Of a stretch of DNA of 64,000 nucleotides, positions 56,071 to 64,000 are shown one piece after another; position 1 is the first letter of the stretch; each line of letters begins with the position of its first letter. This DNA comes from Streptomyces pacificus (GTDB taxonomy: Bacteria; Actinomycetota; Actinomycetes; Streptomycetales; Streptomycetaceae): NCBI RefSeq assembly GCF_011766325.1, contig NZ_BLLG01000001.1:248001-312000 (forward strand), written 5' to 3'. The translations under genes and the position numbers were made by a program. A model generated the notes under the pieces. That model worked only from the letters and a program-made list of their open reading frames with translations, was not told the origin of the DNA and did no database searches.

Positions 56071-57126
56071 CTACTTCGCGAGAGGGGCCGTCGGGGTGAT
56101 CGGGGACGCCGCCACCGACTGCGGCGATGTGGCGGAGGCGTAGGCGGACGGGGCCGCCACAGCGGCCGTCGGGTCGGGCGCCGCCTGCTCCCCGCCGGAC
56201 TCCTGCGGTGCGCCTCCGACGATCCGCACCCCGGCCTCGTCGAGGGCGCGCTTGATGCGCCAGCGCAACTCGCGCTCCACGCCCAGCGCCTTGCCCGGCA
56301 TGGTCTTCGCGGACACGGAGACCGTCATCCGGTCGGTCAGCACCTCGGTGAGACCCAGCACCTCGACCGGACCCCACAGCCGCTCGTTCCAGGGCTCCTC
56401 CTTGGCCATCGCTGCGGCGGCCTGCTCGATGAGTTCGCGCACCCTGCCCAGGTCCTCGGTCGGTGGCACGTTCACCTCCACCGAAGCGGTAGCCCAGCCC
56501 TGGCTCAGATTGCCGATCCGCTTGATCTCGCCGTTGCGGACGTACCAGATCTCGCCGTCGTCACCGCGCAGCTTCGTCACCCGCAGGCCGACCTCGATCA
56601 CCTCGCCCGAGGCGACCCCGGCGTCGATCGAGTCGCCGACGCCGTACTGGTCCTCGAGGATCATGAAGACGCCGGAGAGGAAGTCGGTGACCAGGTTCCG
56701 CGCGCCGAAGCCGAGGGCCACGCCCGCCACACCGGCGGAGGCGAGCAGCGGGGCCAGGTCGATATTGAGGGCGCCGAGGACCATCAGCCCCGCCGTGGCG
56801 AGGATCACGAACGACGCGACCGACCTCAGCACCGAGCCGATCGCCTCGGAGCGCTGCCTGCGCCGCTCGGCGTTGACCAGCAGACCCCCCAGGGCAGTGC
56901 CCTCCACGGCCTGGGCACTGCGGTTCATGCGCTCTATGAGCTTGGTGAGCGCCCGGCGGACGGCGATCCGCAGCATGACCGCGATCACCACGATCAGCAG
57001 GATCCGCAGGCCCGTGTTCAGCCAGGTGGCCCAGTTCTGCTCCACCCATCCGGCCGCCTCGTTGGCCCGCTCTGCGGCCTCGTCGAGACTGACGGGCGGA
57101 TCGGACGGATCGGCGGCCAGGAACAC
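56071..57126 (-). CDS. mscS: Mechanosensitive channel, MscS family
   Basis: A 351-residue small-conductance mechanosensitive channel that opens on membrane stretch to release solutes. TM1 is TGLRILLIVVIAVMLRIAV, TM2 SVASFVILATAGLMVLGAL, and pore helix TM3 PLLASAGVAGVALGFGARNLVTDFLSGVFMILEDQYGVGD. The cytoplasmic vestibule has EIWYVRNGEIKRIGNLSQGWATASVEVNV. A Pro/Ala/Ser tail of about 50 residues ends the protein. GTG start at 57126 with GGAGGTT upstream. Monocistronic. Confidence 0.94.
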   Translation of the reverse strand: MFLAADPSDPPVSLDEAAERANEAAGWVEQNWATWLNTGLRILLIVVIAVMLRIAVRRALTKLIERMNRSAQAVEGTALGGLLVNAERRRQRSEAIGSVLRSVASFVILATAGLMVLGALNIDLAPLLASAGVAGVALGFGARNLVTDFLSGVFMILEDQYGVGDSIDAGVASGEVIEVGLRVTKLRGDDGEIWYVRNGEIKRIGNLSQGWATASVEVNVPPTEDLGRVRELIEQAAAAMAKEEPWNERLWGPVEVLGLTEVLTDRMTVSVSAKTMPGKALGVERELRWRIKRALDEAGVRIVGGAPQESGGEQAAPDPTAAVAAPSAYASATSPQSVAASPITPTAPLAK

Positions 57127-57441
57127 GGGGGAACCTCCGGGGGTGCGATCGGCTGACCCTCCACATTATCGGCGCATACGCCCGGCCTCCGGCGTTCTCC
57201 GAAGGGAGAGACGAGGCTCACCGCGGGGGAGCGGCGGGGCTCGGCCGCGCGCGAGTGGCGGGGGTCGCCGCACGGGGGAGACGAGCCGCATCGGGGTGAT
57301 TTTCCGGGTGTGCCCGAGCACACACAAAATCCCTCCGGCCCGTTACGGGTACGTAGTGGCGCTTCGAGCAGGCATGAGGAGAGACTGAGTGCAGATCGTC
57401 CCGGCGCGAGCCACGCGCCGCCGGCGTACAAGGAGGCATCC
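57127..57441. other. Divergent promoter region of mscS and the HNH gene
   Basis: The minus strand has GATAAT near 57165 as a possible mscS -10. For the HNH gene, the stretch 57300-57370 (cacacaaaatccctccggcccgttacggg) is AT-richer and likely promoter. No ORF. Confidence 0.5.
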
Positions 57442-57978
57442 GTGCCGCACGTCCTGGTCCTCAACGCGTCGTACGAGCCGCTCGGCGTCGTACCGCTTCG
57501 CCGCGCGCTCGTCCTCGTCCTCGAGAACAAGGCCGTATGCCTCGAGGAGTCCGGCGCCTTCATGCACAGCGCGACCCGGGTGATCCCCGCGCCCAGCGTG
57601 GTCCGGCTCAAGTGTTTCGTCCGGGTCCCCTACCGGGGGCCCGTTCCTCTGACCCGCCGTGCGTTGTTCGCCCGCGACGGGGGCCGCTGCATGTACTGCG
57701 GTGGCGTCGCCACCAGCGTCGACCACGTCGTTCCGCGCAGTCGCGGCGGTCAGCACGTCTGGGACAACGTGGTGGCGGCGTGCCGCCGCTGCAACCACGT
57801 CAAGGCCGACCGGCACCTGCGTGAGCTGGGATGGCGGCTGCGGCACCAACCCGCCCCGCCGAGCGGCCTCGCCTGGCGCATCATCGGCACCGGGCATAGG
57901 GACCCGCGCTGGCTGCCATATCTGCAGCCGTACGGCGCGGACGACGCGATGGCCCGGATCGACGGCATCTCCGCCTGA
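57442..57978 (+). CDS. HNH endonuclease-family protein
   Basis: A 178-residue protein: PHVLVLNASYEPLGVVPLRRALVLVLENKAVCLEE, VVRLKCFVRVPYRGPVPLTRRALFARDGGRCMYCGG, SVDHVVPRSRGGQHVWDNVVAACRRCNHVKADR. The HNH core is DHVVPRSRGG..W.N.V.AC..CN, with two CxxC pairs for the structural zinc. A chromosomally conserved actinobacterial HNH protein whose physiological role is unknown, not obviously part of a mobile element. The GTG at 57442 has AAGGAGG five bases before it. Confidence 0.92.
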   Translation: MPHVLVLNASYEPLGVVPLRRALVLVLENKAVCLEESGAFMHSATRVIPAPSVVRLKCFVRVPYRGPVPLTRRALFARDGGRCMYCGGVATSVDHVVPRSRGGQHVWDNVVAACRRCNHVKADRHLRELGWRLRHQPAPPSGLAWRIIGTGHRDPRWLPYLQPYGADDAMARIDGISA

Positions 57979-58023
57979 GGATCCGGGCCTCTGTCATGTG
58001 CGCGCTCCGTCCGCCGGGCCGCT

Positions 58024-58058
58024 CCCCCGTCCCCCCGGCGGGCCGGGGGGACGGGGGG
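58024..58058. terminator. Bidirectional terminator between HNH gene and GH84 gene
   Basis: cccccgtccccccggc - ggg - gccggggggacggggg, 16-bp arms with a 3-nt loop, between two converging stop codons. Confidence 0.8.
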
Positions 58059-58122
58059 ACGGGAGCCGCTCGTGCGCGCCGGGCGCCGCGGACCGCCGGG
58101 AGGCCGCCGGCCGCCGGGGTGG

Positions 58123-61053
58123 TCAGGGCTCGGCGCCGTCCTCCCGCTGCTCCGACACCGCGTAGCCCTCGACCGACCACAGCGAGTAGCCGAAGCGCGT
58201 CGCCCGCGCGTCCCCCTGCACCCGGACGAAGCGGGTTCCCGGCGCGTCCAGGCGGACCGACTCGCGGCCGCCCCTGCCGTCGCGGACGGTCGCGGCCGTG
58301 CGCCAGCTGCGCCCGTCGGCCGAGACCTGGATGCGGTAGCGCGAGGCGTGCGCGTCCTGCCAGTGCAGGACCACCTGGCCCAGCCGGACCGGCCGGGGAA
58401 GCTCCGCCTGCCACCAGGCGCCGTCCTCCGCGGGGGAGGACCAGCGGGTGCCGGGGTCGCCGTCGGTCGCGGCGGACGCCGGGAAGTCGGGGGTCTCGTC
58501 GCCCGAGGACGACGCCGCGGCCGTACGGAGCAGGTCGGGGCCGCCGGTTGCGGGGTAGGCCCGTACGGTCAGCGTGCTCTCCTCCCCTCCGAAGGCGAAG
58601 GGCACCTCGTACTCGCCCGCCGGGGTCCCCTGCGGCACCGTCACCTCGACGGGCACGGCGGTATGCCGGCCGCGGGGCGCCCGGACCTCCTTCGGCACGG
58701 CCACCGTGATGCCCTCGGGCGCCTCGGCGGTGAGCGTGCCGCGCACCTCGTCGGGCCGCTGGGCGGCGACGTACGCCTCGGTGCGCTGCGGGCCGCCGCC
58801 GATCGGCGCGTCCAGCTCGCCCCGGTCGAGGGCGAGCCGGGCCCGGGGCTCGTCGGCGAACCACGGCACCAGCGCGTGCACGGCGTTCGCCGCCGGCGCC
58901 CCGGTGATGCGCAGGGCGTCCGCGCGCAGTCCCCGCAGGCGGCTCTGGGTCCAGCCGGAGGCCGCGAGCCCGCCGAGCGTCCGCCAGCCCTGGCCGGGTA
59001 CATGCGCCTCCAGCGTGCCCGTGGCGCCCTCAGGACCGGGTTCGGTCATCGCGGTCACGGCCTCCACGGGACGGGCGCGGTCCAGCCGGATCGTGTAGCT
59101 GTCGCCGCTGGTGGTCGCCGCGCCCGGCTGCCGGTCGGCGCCCGTCCACGCCGCGGACTCCTTCGCCACCCGGTCGAGGAAGGGGTCGAGCACGCCCTTG
59201 CCGACCGTCACCTTCCCCTCGCCGATCCCGGTGCGCACGGGGGCGAGCGCCAGCGACGCCCGCCAGGCCGTCTCGCCGTCGCCGCGCGCCTGGGCCTGCA
59301 GCAGGTCGACGGCGAGTTCTCCGGCGGTGCCGTAGCGTGCCAGCTGGTCCAGCCAGGGACCGACCTCGGCGCCGAGCGGGGACAGGTGCTCCGGGGCCTC
59401 CCGCATCACGGTGAACGCCGCCCGCAGCCGCCGCGCCGCGTCGTCCCCCGCCTTGGCGTCGTCGGTGGTGCGCGCACGCCAGAACTCGGCCATCAGGGGC
59501 TGGAGGTACGCGGACTCGGTGGAGCCGAGGATGGACGAGGAGTGGTTCCCGGCGAGCGCGCCCAGCGCCTCCCGGGTCCGCGGGTCGCCGGCCGCGAGGT
59601 CGTCCATCGCCGCGCTCCAGGACTCCTGGGGCCGGTAGCCCTTCGGGTTCCAGGCGTAGTCGGCGGCCGTGAACAGCGGGATCCGGGACACGGTCGGCTG
59701 CTCCATGGCGTTGGCGAGCAGCGCCGCGGAACCGGAGGCGACGGCCGGCTCCCGTCCGGTATAGGGCCCGAGGAAGATGCGGCCCTGCGCGTAGTCGTTG
59801 ACGGGGTAGTTGTCCATGGTGACCATCGGGCGGCCGAACACCTGCCGGGCTCCGGCGAGTTCCCGTCCGGTGATGGTGCGCGGGACGACCCCGACCCCTG
59901 TCCAGGCGACCTGGACGCCGGGGTCCAGCAGTTCGGCGAGCGCGGTGCGGTACTCGGTCCTGCCGTCCTGGTAGAACTCCGTGGGCATCACCGTCAGCGG
60001 CTCCGCGCCGGGGTGGCGTTCGGCGAGGTGCCCGGCGATCTCCCCGGCGACCCTGGCGTGCGCCTTGGCCGCGGCGCCCGGTCCGGAACCGAAGGCGCCG
60101 GGGTCCCGGTCGCAGTGCCACTCGCTGTAGCTGACGTCCTGGAACTCCAGCTGGAAGGCCCGCACACCGAGTGCCCACATCGCGTCGATCTTGCGCTTGA
60201 GCGCCTTCACGTCGTCGTCGGAGGCCAGGCACATGGACTGGGCGGGGGCGACGGCCCAGGCGAGCGTCACATGGTTGCGCCGGGCCCGCTCGGCCAGCTC
60301 GCGGAACTCGGCGCGCTGCGCCGCGGGGTACGGATCGCGCCAGCGGGCCTGCCGGAACGCGTCGTCGCCCGGTGCGTAGAGGTAGCGGTTCTGTTTGGTG
60401 CGGCCCATGAAGTCGAGCTGCGCCAGCCGCTGCTGATGGCTCCACGGCCGGCCGTAGAAGCCCTCGGCCACCCCGCGTACCGCCGTGCCCGGCCAGTCCC
60501 GTACGACCACACCGGGCACGGTGCGGTCGACGACGAGCTGCCGCAGTGTCTGGGCGCCGTGGAAGAGGCCGTCCGCGCCGACTCCGTCCACGGCGACGGT
60601 GTCGCGTCCCGCGACCCGGCCGGTGCCGATCCGGTAGCCGCCCCGGGGCAGATCGGCGCGTTCGGGTACCCGCAGGGCGCGCAGCGCCTCAAGTGCTCCG
60701 GTTCCGCCGAGACGGAGCAGCGGGCCGCGGCCGGGCAGCTCCGTGTGGACGGTCCGGACCCCGGCGGCGCGCAGCGACTCGCGCACGGTCCGGACGGCGT
60801 ACGGGTCGGCGTCCTCGGCCGCGAGCAGCGTCACGTCCTCACCCAGCGGCACGGCGGGGCCGGTGGTGGTGAGCGTCTGGGGGCGGGGCCAGACCTGCGG
60901 GGGGGCTCCGGCGGTCTTCCGGTCGGGGTGGGCCGCAGTGGTCGTACCCGGTACCTCCGGGGCGGCGAGGGCCCCGGGAGCCGTACCGAGCAGCCCGCCG
61001 ATCACGGCGACGGCGACGGCGGTCGCCGTCTGCTTCCTGCGCCCGAACCGCAC
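58123..61053 (-). CDS. Secreted GH84-family beta-N-acetylglucosaminidase with C-terminal CBM32
   Basis: A 976-residue exported enzyme. Signal peptide: RFGRRKQTATAVAVAVIGGLLGTAPGALA. Residues 50-165 are the GH20b-like cap (VWPRPQTLTTTGPAVPL..VDGVGADGLFHGAQTLRQL). The GH84 barrel follows: VRGVAEGFYGRPWSHQQRLAQLDFMGRTKQNRYLYAPGDD, then the catalytic strand FQLEFQDVSY with Gln305-Asp306. A helical domain and a NEW3-like beta domain lead to an F5/8-type C (CBM32) module near 855-965 (DGDPGTRWSSPAEDGAWWQAELPRPVRLGQVVLHW). Canonical GH84 enzymes have Asp-Asp at the catalytic pair. Probably degrades GlcNAc-containing glycans outside the cell. GTG start at 61053. Confidence 0.92.
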   Translation of the reverse strand: MRFGRRKQTATAVAVAVIGGLLGTAPGALAAPEVPGTTTAAHPDRKTAGAPPQVWPRPQTLTTTGPAVPLGEDVTLLAAEDADPYAVRTVRESLRAAGVRTVHTELPGRGPLLRLGGTGALEALRALRVPERADLPRGGYRIGTGRVAGRDTVAVDGVGADGLFHGAQTLRQLVVDRTVPGVVVRDWPGTAVRGVAEGFYGRPWSHQQRLAQLDFMGRTKQNRYLYAPGDDAFRQARWRDPYPAAQRAEFRELAERARRNHVTLAWAVAPAQSMCLASDDDVKALKRKIDAMWALGVRAFQLEFQDVSYSEWHCDRDPGAFGSGPGAAAKAHARVAGEIAGHLAERHPGAEPLTVMPTEFYQDGRTEYRTALAELLDPGVQVAWTGVGVVPRTITGRELAGARQVFGRPMVTMDNYPVNDYAQGRIFLGPYTGREPAVASGSAALLANAMEQPTVSRIPLFTAADYAWNPKGYRPQESWSAAMDDLAAGDPRTREALGALAGNHSSSILGSTESAYLQPLMAEFWRARTTDDAKAGDDAARRLRAAFTVMREAPEHLSPLGAEVGPWLDQLARYGTAGELAVDLLQAQARGDGETAWRASLALAPVRTGIGEGKVTVGKGVLDPFLDRVAKESAAWTGADRQPGAATTSGDSYTIRLDRARPVEAVTAMTEPGPEGATGTLEAHVPGQGWRTLGGLAASGWTQSRLRGLRADALRITGAPAANAVHALVPWFADEPRARLALDRGELDAPIGGGPQRTEAYVAAQRPDEVRGTLTAEAPEGITVAVPKEVRAPRGRHTAVPVEVTVPQGTPAGEYEVPFAFGGEESTLTVRAYPATGGPDLLRTAAASSSGDETPDFPASAATDGDPGTRWSSPAEDGAWWQAELPRPVRLGQVVLHWQDAHASRYRIQVSADGRSWRTAATVRDGRGGRESVRLDAPGTRFVRVQGDARATRFGYSLWSVEGYAVSEQREDGAEP

Positions 61054-61102
61054 GTCCGGTCTCCCCTCGACTCACCGTGCCCCCGTGAACCGGAACCGAG
61101 CC

Positions 61103-61118
61103 CACCACCGCTGTGGTG
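61103..61118. promoter_or_regulatory. Inverted repeat caccac-cgct-gtggtg upstream of GH84 gene
   Basis: Perfect 6-bp arms 50-65 bp before the GH84 GTG, just downstream of a minus-strand TTGACA (61128-61123) in a promoter-like position, though no good -10 follows. Possibly a repressor site. Confidence 0.4.
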
Positions 61119-61309
61119 AAGGTGTCAATGCGGCTGACGGTTGTGTCGTATTTGCCCATCGGCGCGCTGAGAGCCGGCGCCCACCCCTCCAACTCCCGCG
61201 CGTGAAGCAGAATGTGACACGGAACACGTTGACGAGAGGTGTACGTCTGCGGCCGTGCCCAGTGGGTAGGGCTCCGAATGTCCTGTTGCCCATTGTGAGG
61301 AGGCCCTTC

Positions 61310-61570
61310 GTGGCCGCACCCGCACAGCTTCTGCTCCCCGCCCTGTCCAAACAGGTTCTCGGCCCGTTGACCAGCGGGCCGCCGCTGACCTCCGTTCCGC
61401 CCCTGACCGGCGGGGCCCCGCTCCCCGTCGCCGGTCCGCTCACCAGCGAGCCGCCGCTCGCCGCCGCACCGCCGCTCACCAGCGAGCCCCCTCTCGTCGA
61501 CGCCGCCCCCCTCACCAGCGAACCCACCGCCACCGGCGACGCCGGAGGCTCGGAGTCCCCAGGAGTCTGA
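61310..61570 (+). CDS. Proline-rich repetitive small protein before malQ
   Basis: An 86-residue protein: AAPAQLLLPALSKQVLGPLTSGPPLTSVPPLTGGAPLPVAGPLTSEPPL and further PLTSEPPL-type repeats, ending SESPGV. No Cys, TM or catalytic motif. AGGAGG stands 8 bases before the GTG and the stop is followed at once by the malQ ATG with no gap, so it is very likely translated and coupled to malQ. Could be an unstructured adaptor or a leader setting malQ translation. No family recognised. Confidence 0.6.
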   Translation: MAAPAQLLLPALSKQVLGPLTSGPPLTSVPPLTGGAPLPVAGPLTSEPPLAAAPPLTSEPPLVDAAPLTSEPTATGDAGGSESPGV

Positions 61571-63823
61571 ATGGGCCTGGCCCGGCTGGCCGCGCTGCAC
61601 GGTGTCGCCACCACGTACTCGCCCTCGGAGGGCGTCACCGTGCCCGTCCCCGACTCCACGGTCGTCACGGTGCTCGCCGCCCTCGGTGTGGACGCCGCCA
61701 CGCCGGAAGCGGTCCGCGCCGCCCTCGCGGCGGCCGAGTCCGCCGCCGGGGAGCGGCTGCTCCCGCCGACCGTGGTCGCATGGCTCCCCGCCACCGGGCC
61801 GCCGCCCGTCCCCGTCCCGCCCGACTCCCGCGTGCGTGTGGACCTCGAGGGCGGCGGCCTGCTCGAATGGCGCGAACCGATCCCCCGCGCATCCGCGGCG
61901 GAGCCCGGCGGCACACGGGCCGGGCAGTCCGGCCGCGCACCCGCCGGGGAGCGCCCTGCCGCCGAGACGCAGGGCTCCGCGGCCGGGGAGCGTCCCGTCG
62001 CCGGAGGGCGTCCCCCCGCCGGGGGTGGGCCGCCCGCCGCGCCCCGCTGGCCCGAACTGCCCCCCGGGGTGCACCGGCTCACCGTGCGGACGAGCGGCGG
62101 GCGCACCGGCAGCGCCGCGCTCGTCGTCGCCCCCGATGCCGTGCACCGGCCCGCCGAACGGGTCCACGGCTTCCTGGTGCAGCTGTACTCGCTGCTGTCC
62201 CGCCGCTCCTGGGGCATGGGCGACCTCGGTGACCTCGCCGAACTGGCGTCCTGGGCCGGCCACACCATCGGATCGGGATTCGTGCAGGTCAACCCGCTGC
62301 ACGCGGCCGTGCCCGGCCGGCCGACCGACCCGTCCCCCTACCGCCCCTCCTCGCGCCGGTTCCCCGATCCCGTGCATCTGCGGATCGAGGACATCCCCGA
62401 GTACGCGTACGTCACCGGCCGGGACCGGCACCGGCTGGACGCCGTCCTGAAGGAGGCCGCCGAACTGCGCGCCTCGGTTCTGGAGAAGGGCGCGCTGATC
62501 GACCGCGACGCCGTGTGGCGGCTCAAGGCCCGGGCGCTGGAACTGGTGGTGCGGGTTCCGCTCGGCCCCGGCCGCCGGGCCGCGTACTGCGCCTATCTGG
62601 CCGAGGGCGGCCGGGCGCTGGACGAGCACGCCACCTGGTGCGCCCTCGCCGAGATCCACGGCTCCGACTGGCACGCCTGGCCCGAGGGCCTGCGCGACCC
62701 GCGCTCCCCGGAGACGGCCCGTGCCCGCGGGGACCTCATGGACCGCGTCGACTTCCACTGCCGGCTCGCCTGGCTGACCGACGGGCAGCTGGCGGCGGCC
62801 GCGGAGGCGGCCCGCGGCGCCGGGATGGCCGTCGGGATCGTGCACGACCTCGCGATCGGCGTGCACCCGGACGGCGCGGACGCCTGGGCCCAGCAGGACG
62901 CGTTCGCCGCGGGCATGTCGGTGGGCGCCCCGCCCGACGCGTTCAACGCCCGCGGCCAGGACTGGGGTCTGCCGCCCTGGCGGCCCGACATGCTCGCCGC
63001 CTCCGGCTACGCCCCCTTCCGGGCGCTGCTCCGCGGACTCCTGCGGCATGCGGGCGCGCTGCGCCTCGACCACGTCATGGGCCTGTTCCGGCTCTGGTGG
63101 GTGCCCGTCGGGGCCCAGCCCGCCGAAGGCACATACGTCCGCTACGACGCCGAGGCGATGCTCGCCGTCCTGGTGCTGGAGGCCCGCCGCGCCGGGGCGG
63201 TCGTCATAGGGGAGGACCTCGGCACCGTCGAGCCCGGGGTGCGCGAGGCGCTGTCGCGCCGGGGGGTGCTCGGCACGTCCGTCCTCTGGTTCGAACGGGA
63301 CTGGGCCGGTGGCGGCCGGCCGCTGCCGCCCGAGGACTGGCGCGAGGGCTGTGTGGCCACCGCCACCACCCACGACCTTCCGTCCACCGCCGCCCGCCTC
63401 ACGGGCGAGCACGTGGCGTTGCGCCACCGGCTGGGCCTGCTCGCCAGGCCGCTGGAAAGGGAGCGCTGGGAGGACGCGGCCGAGGTGGCCGAATGGCATG
63501 CCTGTCTGGCCCGGCTCGGTCTGCTGCCGGAGGGCACCCACGACGAGGAGGGCGGGATCCGTGCGGTGTACCGGTTCCTGCTCCGGACCCCGGCCCGCAT
63601 GGTCGGCGTCTGGCTGCCGGACGCCGTGGGGGACCGCCGTCCGCAGAACCTGCCCGGCACCTGGGACCAGTACCCGAACTGGCGGCTGCCCGTCGCGGAC
63701 GCCGCAGGCCGCCCGACGACCCTGGACGACCTGGCCGCCTCGCCGAGGCTGCATGCGCTCATGGACGTGTTCCGGCCGGCGCCCGCCCGCCGTACGGGCA
63801 CCCCGGATGCGCGGCCGTCCTAG
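61571..63823 (+). CDS. malQ: 4-alpha-glucanotransferase (MalQ)
   Basis: GH77 amylomaltase that moves maltosyl/maltodextrin units between alpha-1,4-glucans. It has 750 residues. The N-terminal domain (LARLAALHGVATTYSPSEGVTVPVPDSTVVTVLAALGVD) is followed by a Pro/Gly-rich insert near 100-155 and the barrel: RSWGMGDLGDLAELASWAG, FVQVNPLHAAVPGRPTDPSPYRPSSRRFPDPVHLRIED, nucleophile Asp near 499 (LRLDHVMGLFRLWWVP), acid/base Glu near 547 (VVIGEDLGTVEPGV), TTTHDLPSTAARL. The ATG at 61571 starts directly after the stop of the repetitive small ORF. Confidence 0.95.
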   Translation: MGLARLAALHGVATTYSPSEGVTVPVPDSTVVTVLAALGVDAATPEAVRAALAAAESAAGERLLPPTVVAWLPATGPPPVPVPPDSRVRVDLEGGGLLEWREPIPRASAAEPGGTRAGQSGRAPAGERPAAETQGSAAGERPVAGGRPPAGGGPPAAPRWPELPPGVHRLTVRTSGGRTGSAALVVAPDAVHRPAERVHGFLVQLYSLLSRRSWGMGDLGDLAELASWAGHTIGSGFVQVNPLHAAVPGRPTDPSPYRPSSRRFPDPVHLRIEDIPEYAYVTGRDRHRLDAVLKEAAELRASVLEKGALIDRDAVWRLKARALELVVRVPLGPGRRAAYCAYLAEGGRALDEHATWCALAEIHGSDWHAWPEGLRDPRSPETARARGDLMDRVDFHCRLAWLTDGQLAAAAEAARGAGMAVGIVHDLAIGVHPDGADAWAQQDAFAAGMSVGAPPDAFNARGQDWGLPPWRPDMLAASGYAPFRALLRGLLRHAGALRLDHVMGLFRLWWVPVGAQPAEGTYVRYDAEAMLAVLVLEARRAGAVVIGEDLGTVEPGVREALSRRGVLGTSVLWFERDWAGGGRPLPPEDWREGCVATATTHDLPSTAARLTGEHVALRHRLGLLARPLERERWEDAAEVAEWHACLARLGLLPEGTHDEEGGIRAVYRFLLRTPARMVGVWLPDAVGDRRPQNLPGTWDQYPNWRLPVADAAGRPTTLDDLAASPRLHALMDVFRPAPARRTGTPDARPS

Positions 63824-63843
63824 CCGTTCGCTACGTTGGCACC

Positions 63844-64000
63844 GTGGACAAGAAGAACGCCCTGCGCGCCGGCGCCGTCGCGGCCGGTACGGCGCTGATG
63901 ATGCTGCTCATGTCGTCTCCTGCGCTCGCGCTGACCCGCGACGACGGCGACGACCCGGGTGCCGGTCTGAGCGCGGCCGAGACGATCGGCCTGTTCGTCG
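63844..64000 (+). CDS. Exported or membrane protein, N-terminus only
   Basis: A GTG start 20 bases after malQ gives VDKKNALRAGAVAAGTALMMLLMSSPALALTRDDGDDPGAGLSAAETIGLFV, then the window ends. It reads as a signal peptide with a cleavage site near ALA-LT, followed by the beginning of another hydrophobic segment, so probably a small secreted/membrane protein. Function not inferable. Confidence 0.75.
   Translation, partial: MDKKNALRAGAVAAGTALMMLLMSSPALALTRDDGDDPGAGLSAAETIGLFV

Noticed and set aside
55462..57156. 564-codon plus-strand frame opposite mscS
   Set aside because: Shadow of mscS; no protein family character.
58072..61119. 1015-codon plus-strand frame over the GH84 gene
   Set aside because: Shadow of the real minus-strand gene, which has a signal peptide, GH84 and CBM32 motifs.

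Overview
This 64 kb window is very GC-rich (about 73% by eye), with G/C-ending codons, frequent GTG starts and many ATGA/GTGA overlaps. Those traits, together with DynA/DynB, SsbB, EttA, a PknG locus, Scr1/DUF397 regulators, an LAxTG sortase substrate and a CsnH/CsnK pair, point to a Streptomyces chromosome. Nothing suggests a plasmid or phage backbone, although one stretch (about 15.7-21.8 kb) is accessory DNA.

Layout. 0-1 kb: a copper chaperone with a CsoR-type operator and a small HTH protein. 1.1-7.9 kb: a myo-inositol catabolism cluster, with a TIM-barrel isomerase/dehydratase diverging from iolC-iolB-iolD-mmsA. The aldolase gene expected between iolC and iolB is reduced to a C-terminal remnant. 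8.4-12.1 kb: a two-gene ABC system whose first protein joins an extracytoplasmic serine hydrolase to a cytoplasmic ATPase. 12.2-15.6 kb: cupin, alpha/beta hydrolase and MFS genes.

15.7-21.9 kb: an accessory island lying on the 3' side of tRNA-Arg(TCT). It holds a GntR switch with two divergent genes, a decayed transposase, a lower-GC Scr1-HTH/DUF6879 pair, a chain of overlapping Cys-rich microprotein genes ending in DUF397, and a Phd/VapC toxin-antitoxin pair.

22.2-38.1 kb: conserved core with scars. It carries dynA-dynB-ssbB (sporulation division and DNA), a TQXA/LAATG surface protein, a group II intron fossil, DinB, ettA with a thioesterase, glbO, a nonsense-interrupted gene, a membrane spermidine-synthase-like protein, a truncated TPR regulator and a Nudix hydrolase.

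38.4-50.3 kb: a seven-gene signalling block transcribed leftwards, GlnX-GlnH-coiled-coil protein-PknG-PP2C-VWA-FHA. It looks like an enlarged version of the mycobacterial glnH-glnX-pknG amino-acid sensor. 50.7-53.3 kb: the tail of a csn (chito-oligosaccharide) operon, with csnK, csnH and only the last codons of an upstream permease. 53.8-64 kb: a sigma-like/zinc-finger/TM/ricin fusion, MscS, HNH, a GH84 hexosaminidase, a repetitive small ORF flush against malQ, and the start of a membrane or secreted protein.

A recurring theme is short-period tandem DNA repeats (8-15 bp), found both inside genes (iolB, glnH, csnK, FHA, dynB) and between them. Family assignments come from reading the translated sequences and remembered family motifs; no database search was possible.
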